From positions 1 to 25,190 of the forward strand of contig CANKLK010000015.1 in NCBI GenBank assembly GCA_947482805.1: a stretch of 25,190 nucleotides of DNA. The letters run 5' to 3'. A program made the position numbers and the translations under genes. Under the pieces are notes generated by a model. It searched no databases. It saw only the letters and a list, made by a program, of their open reading frames with translations, and was not told the DNA's origin. Below, one piece after another: positions 24,633 to 25,190 of the stretch (the stretch's first letter is position 1; the number at the start of each line of letters is the position of its first letter). This DNA is from Flavobacteriaceae bacterium (GTDB taxonomy: Bacteria; Bacteroidota; Bacteroidia; Flavobacteriales; Flavobacteriaceae).

Positions 24633-24892
24633 TAATTTAGTATAACATAATATACAGAAAGTTTTACTCATGGAACTTGAAAACAATGTGTTTATTGGTT
24701 TTTGTATGGTTATGAATGAGCCGAGATAAAAAAAAGAGTTAATTTTATACTTTTTTTGGATTAAAAGCGTAGTTATTTTTACTAAAATTCATAATTCAAA
24801 AATATAACATCTTCTTTTTTGAATTTATCGTAAATCGTATTCAATACAATAATTTTAAATTCTATTTCAATACAATTTGGAATTGCCTTTTT
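24633..24892. other. Intergenic region with direct CAATACAA words
   Basis: This stretch of about 260 bases has no convincing gene; the longest ATG frame I see (24670) is 19 codons. It is very A+T rich. It holds CAATACAA at 24842-24849 and 24868-24875, 26 bases apart, and the inverse TTGTATTG at 24898-24905 overlaps the end of the next gene's -7 element. Together these might be operator sites. Confidence 0.4.
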
Positions 24893-24900
24893 TATTTTTG
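24893..24900 (+). promoter_or_regulatory. -7 element (TATTTTTG) of the HMG-CoA synthase-family gene
   Basis: It is a perfect TAnnTTTG ending 21 bases before the ATG at 24922. There is no TTG at the best -33 distance; one of the CAATACAA words lies there instead. Confidence 0.55.
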
Positions 24901-24921
24901 TATTGTAAAAAATTTAAAAAA

Positions 24922-25190
24922 ATGAAAGTAGGCATTGATAGTATCGCATTTGATATTCCAAAATTACATTTACCCATAAACACTCTAGCGGAAAACCGTA
25001 ACATTGAAGCTGACAAACTTATCAAAGGGTTGGGTTTGCAAAAAATGAGTTTTATAGATGTACATCAGGATGTGGTAACTATGGCTTCAAATGCTGCTCT
25101 CAAACTTATACAACAGGAAAATTTAAATCCATCTGAAATCAACAGAGTTTATTTAGGAACAGAAAGTGGCATTGACAGTTCAAAGCCAGT
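24922..25190 (+). CDS. Hydroxymethylglutaryl-CoA synthase family protein, 3' end outside window
   Basis: The first 89 codons are present, starting MKVGIDSIAFDIPKLHLPIN. This is the thiolase-fold start of HMG-CoA synthases, which condense acetyl-CoA with acetoacetyl-CoA in the mevalonate pathway; related enzymes act on polyketides. The segment YLGTESGIDSSKP (residues 78-89) holds Glu81, matching the catalytic glutamate of HMG-CoA synthase (Glu79 in Staphylococcus). The catalytic Cys and His lie beyond the window. A true mevalonate enzyme versus a PksG-like beta-branching enzyme cannot be separated from this part. It has its own -7 element with flanking repeated words. Confidence 0.88.
   Translation, partial: MKVGIDSIAFDIPKLHLPINTLAENRNIEADKLIKGLGLQKMSFIDVHQDVVTMASNAALKLIQQENLNPSEINRVYLGTESGIDSSKP

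Noticed and set aside
24726..24757. Terminator after the aldehyde dehydrogenase gene
   Set aside because: The A-run and T-run could pair, but the stem has almost no G-C pairs and a mismatch near the loop, so it is not distinguishable from A+T rich background.

Overview
The window looks like a chromosomal segment of a Flavobacterium-like Bacteroidota. The supporting signs are: low G+C; promoters with the Bacteroidota -7 element TAnnTTTG, several with a TTG about 19-21 bases upstream; almost no Shine-Dalgarno sites; and lineage-typical proteins (DUF5723 barrel, DUF2795, DUF2007, a long SecA with an inserted domain and no C-terminal zinc motif). Most genes are housekeeping or transport. I see no tRNA, rRNA, CRISPR array, transposase, phage gene or integrase. 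No gene-free stretch exceeds 300 bases; the longest are about 270-290.

Layout. 1-2.5 kb: a 5'-truncated SAM methyltransferase, a MacB/LolD-type ABC ATPase without a permease, PduO-type cobalamin adenosyltransferase and a small DUF2795 protein. 2.5-6.8 kb: secA, then a secreted-protein gene broken by two in-frame TAA codons, then a 36-residue lysine-rich ORF. 6.8-9.5 kb (minus): an FAD-linked GlcD-type oxidase and an Fsr-like MFS exporter, probably co-transcribed. 9.6-10.7 kb: MeaB GTPase. 10.7-13.5 kb (minus): a small acidic protein, an SPFH/prohibitin protein and a MATE exporter. 13.8-14.6 kb: a predicted beta-propeller protein, next to what may be a relic of another gene. 14.6-16.3 kb (minus): an ABC-F ATPase. 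16.45-17.7 kb: a YbjJ-like MFS protein. 17.7-20.2 kb (minus): an NtrC-type regulator without a DNA-binding domain, a single-domain DEAD-like protein, a DUF2007 protein and a small membrane-anchored protein. 20.3-25.2 kb (plus): panB, an RluA-type pseudouridine synthase, a DUF5723 protein, a class-3-like aldehyde dehydrogenase and the start of a 3'-truncated HMG-CoA synthase-family gene.

Functional links are modest. Cobalamin adenosyltransferase and MeaB both serve adenosylcobalamin-dependent methylmalonyl-CoA mutase, which is not in the window. PanB points to coenzyme A synthesis. Three separate exporters are present.

I did not find a convincing new multi-gene system. The most unusual signals are at the DNA level. 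First, several spacers each carry a different degenerate tandem repeat with the same 7-bp period, and one such array is inside the methyltransferase coding sequence, where it produces a 7-residue protein repeat. Second, one otherwise intact secreted-protein gene contains two in-frame TAA codons and no frameshift. Third, three copies of an 8-bp word surround the promoter of the HMG-CoA synthase-family gene.
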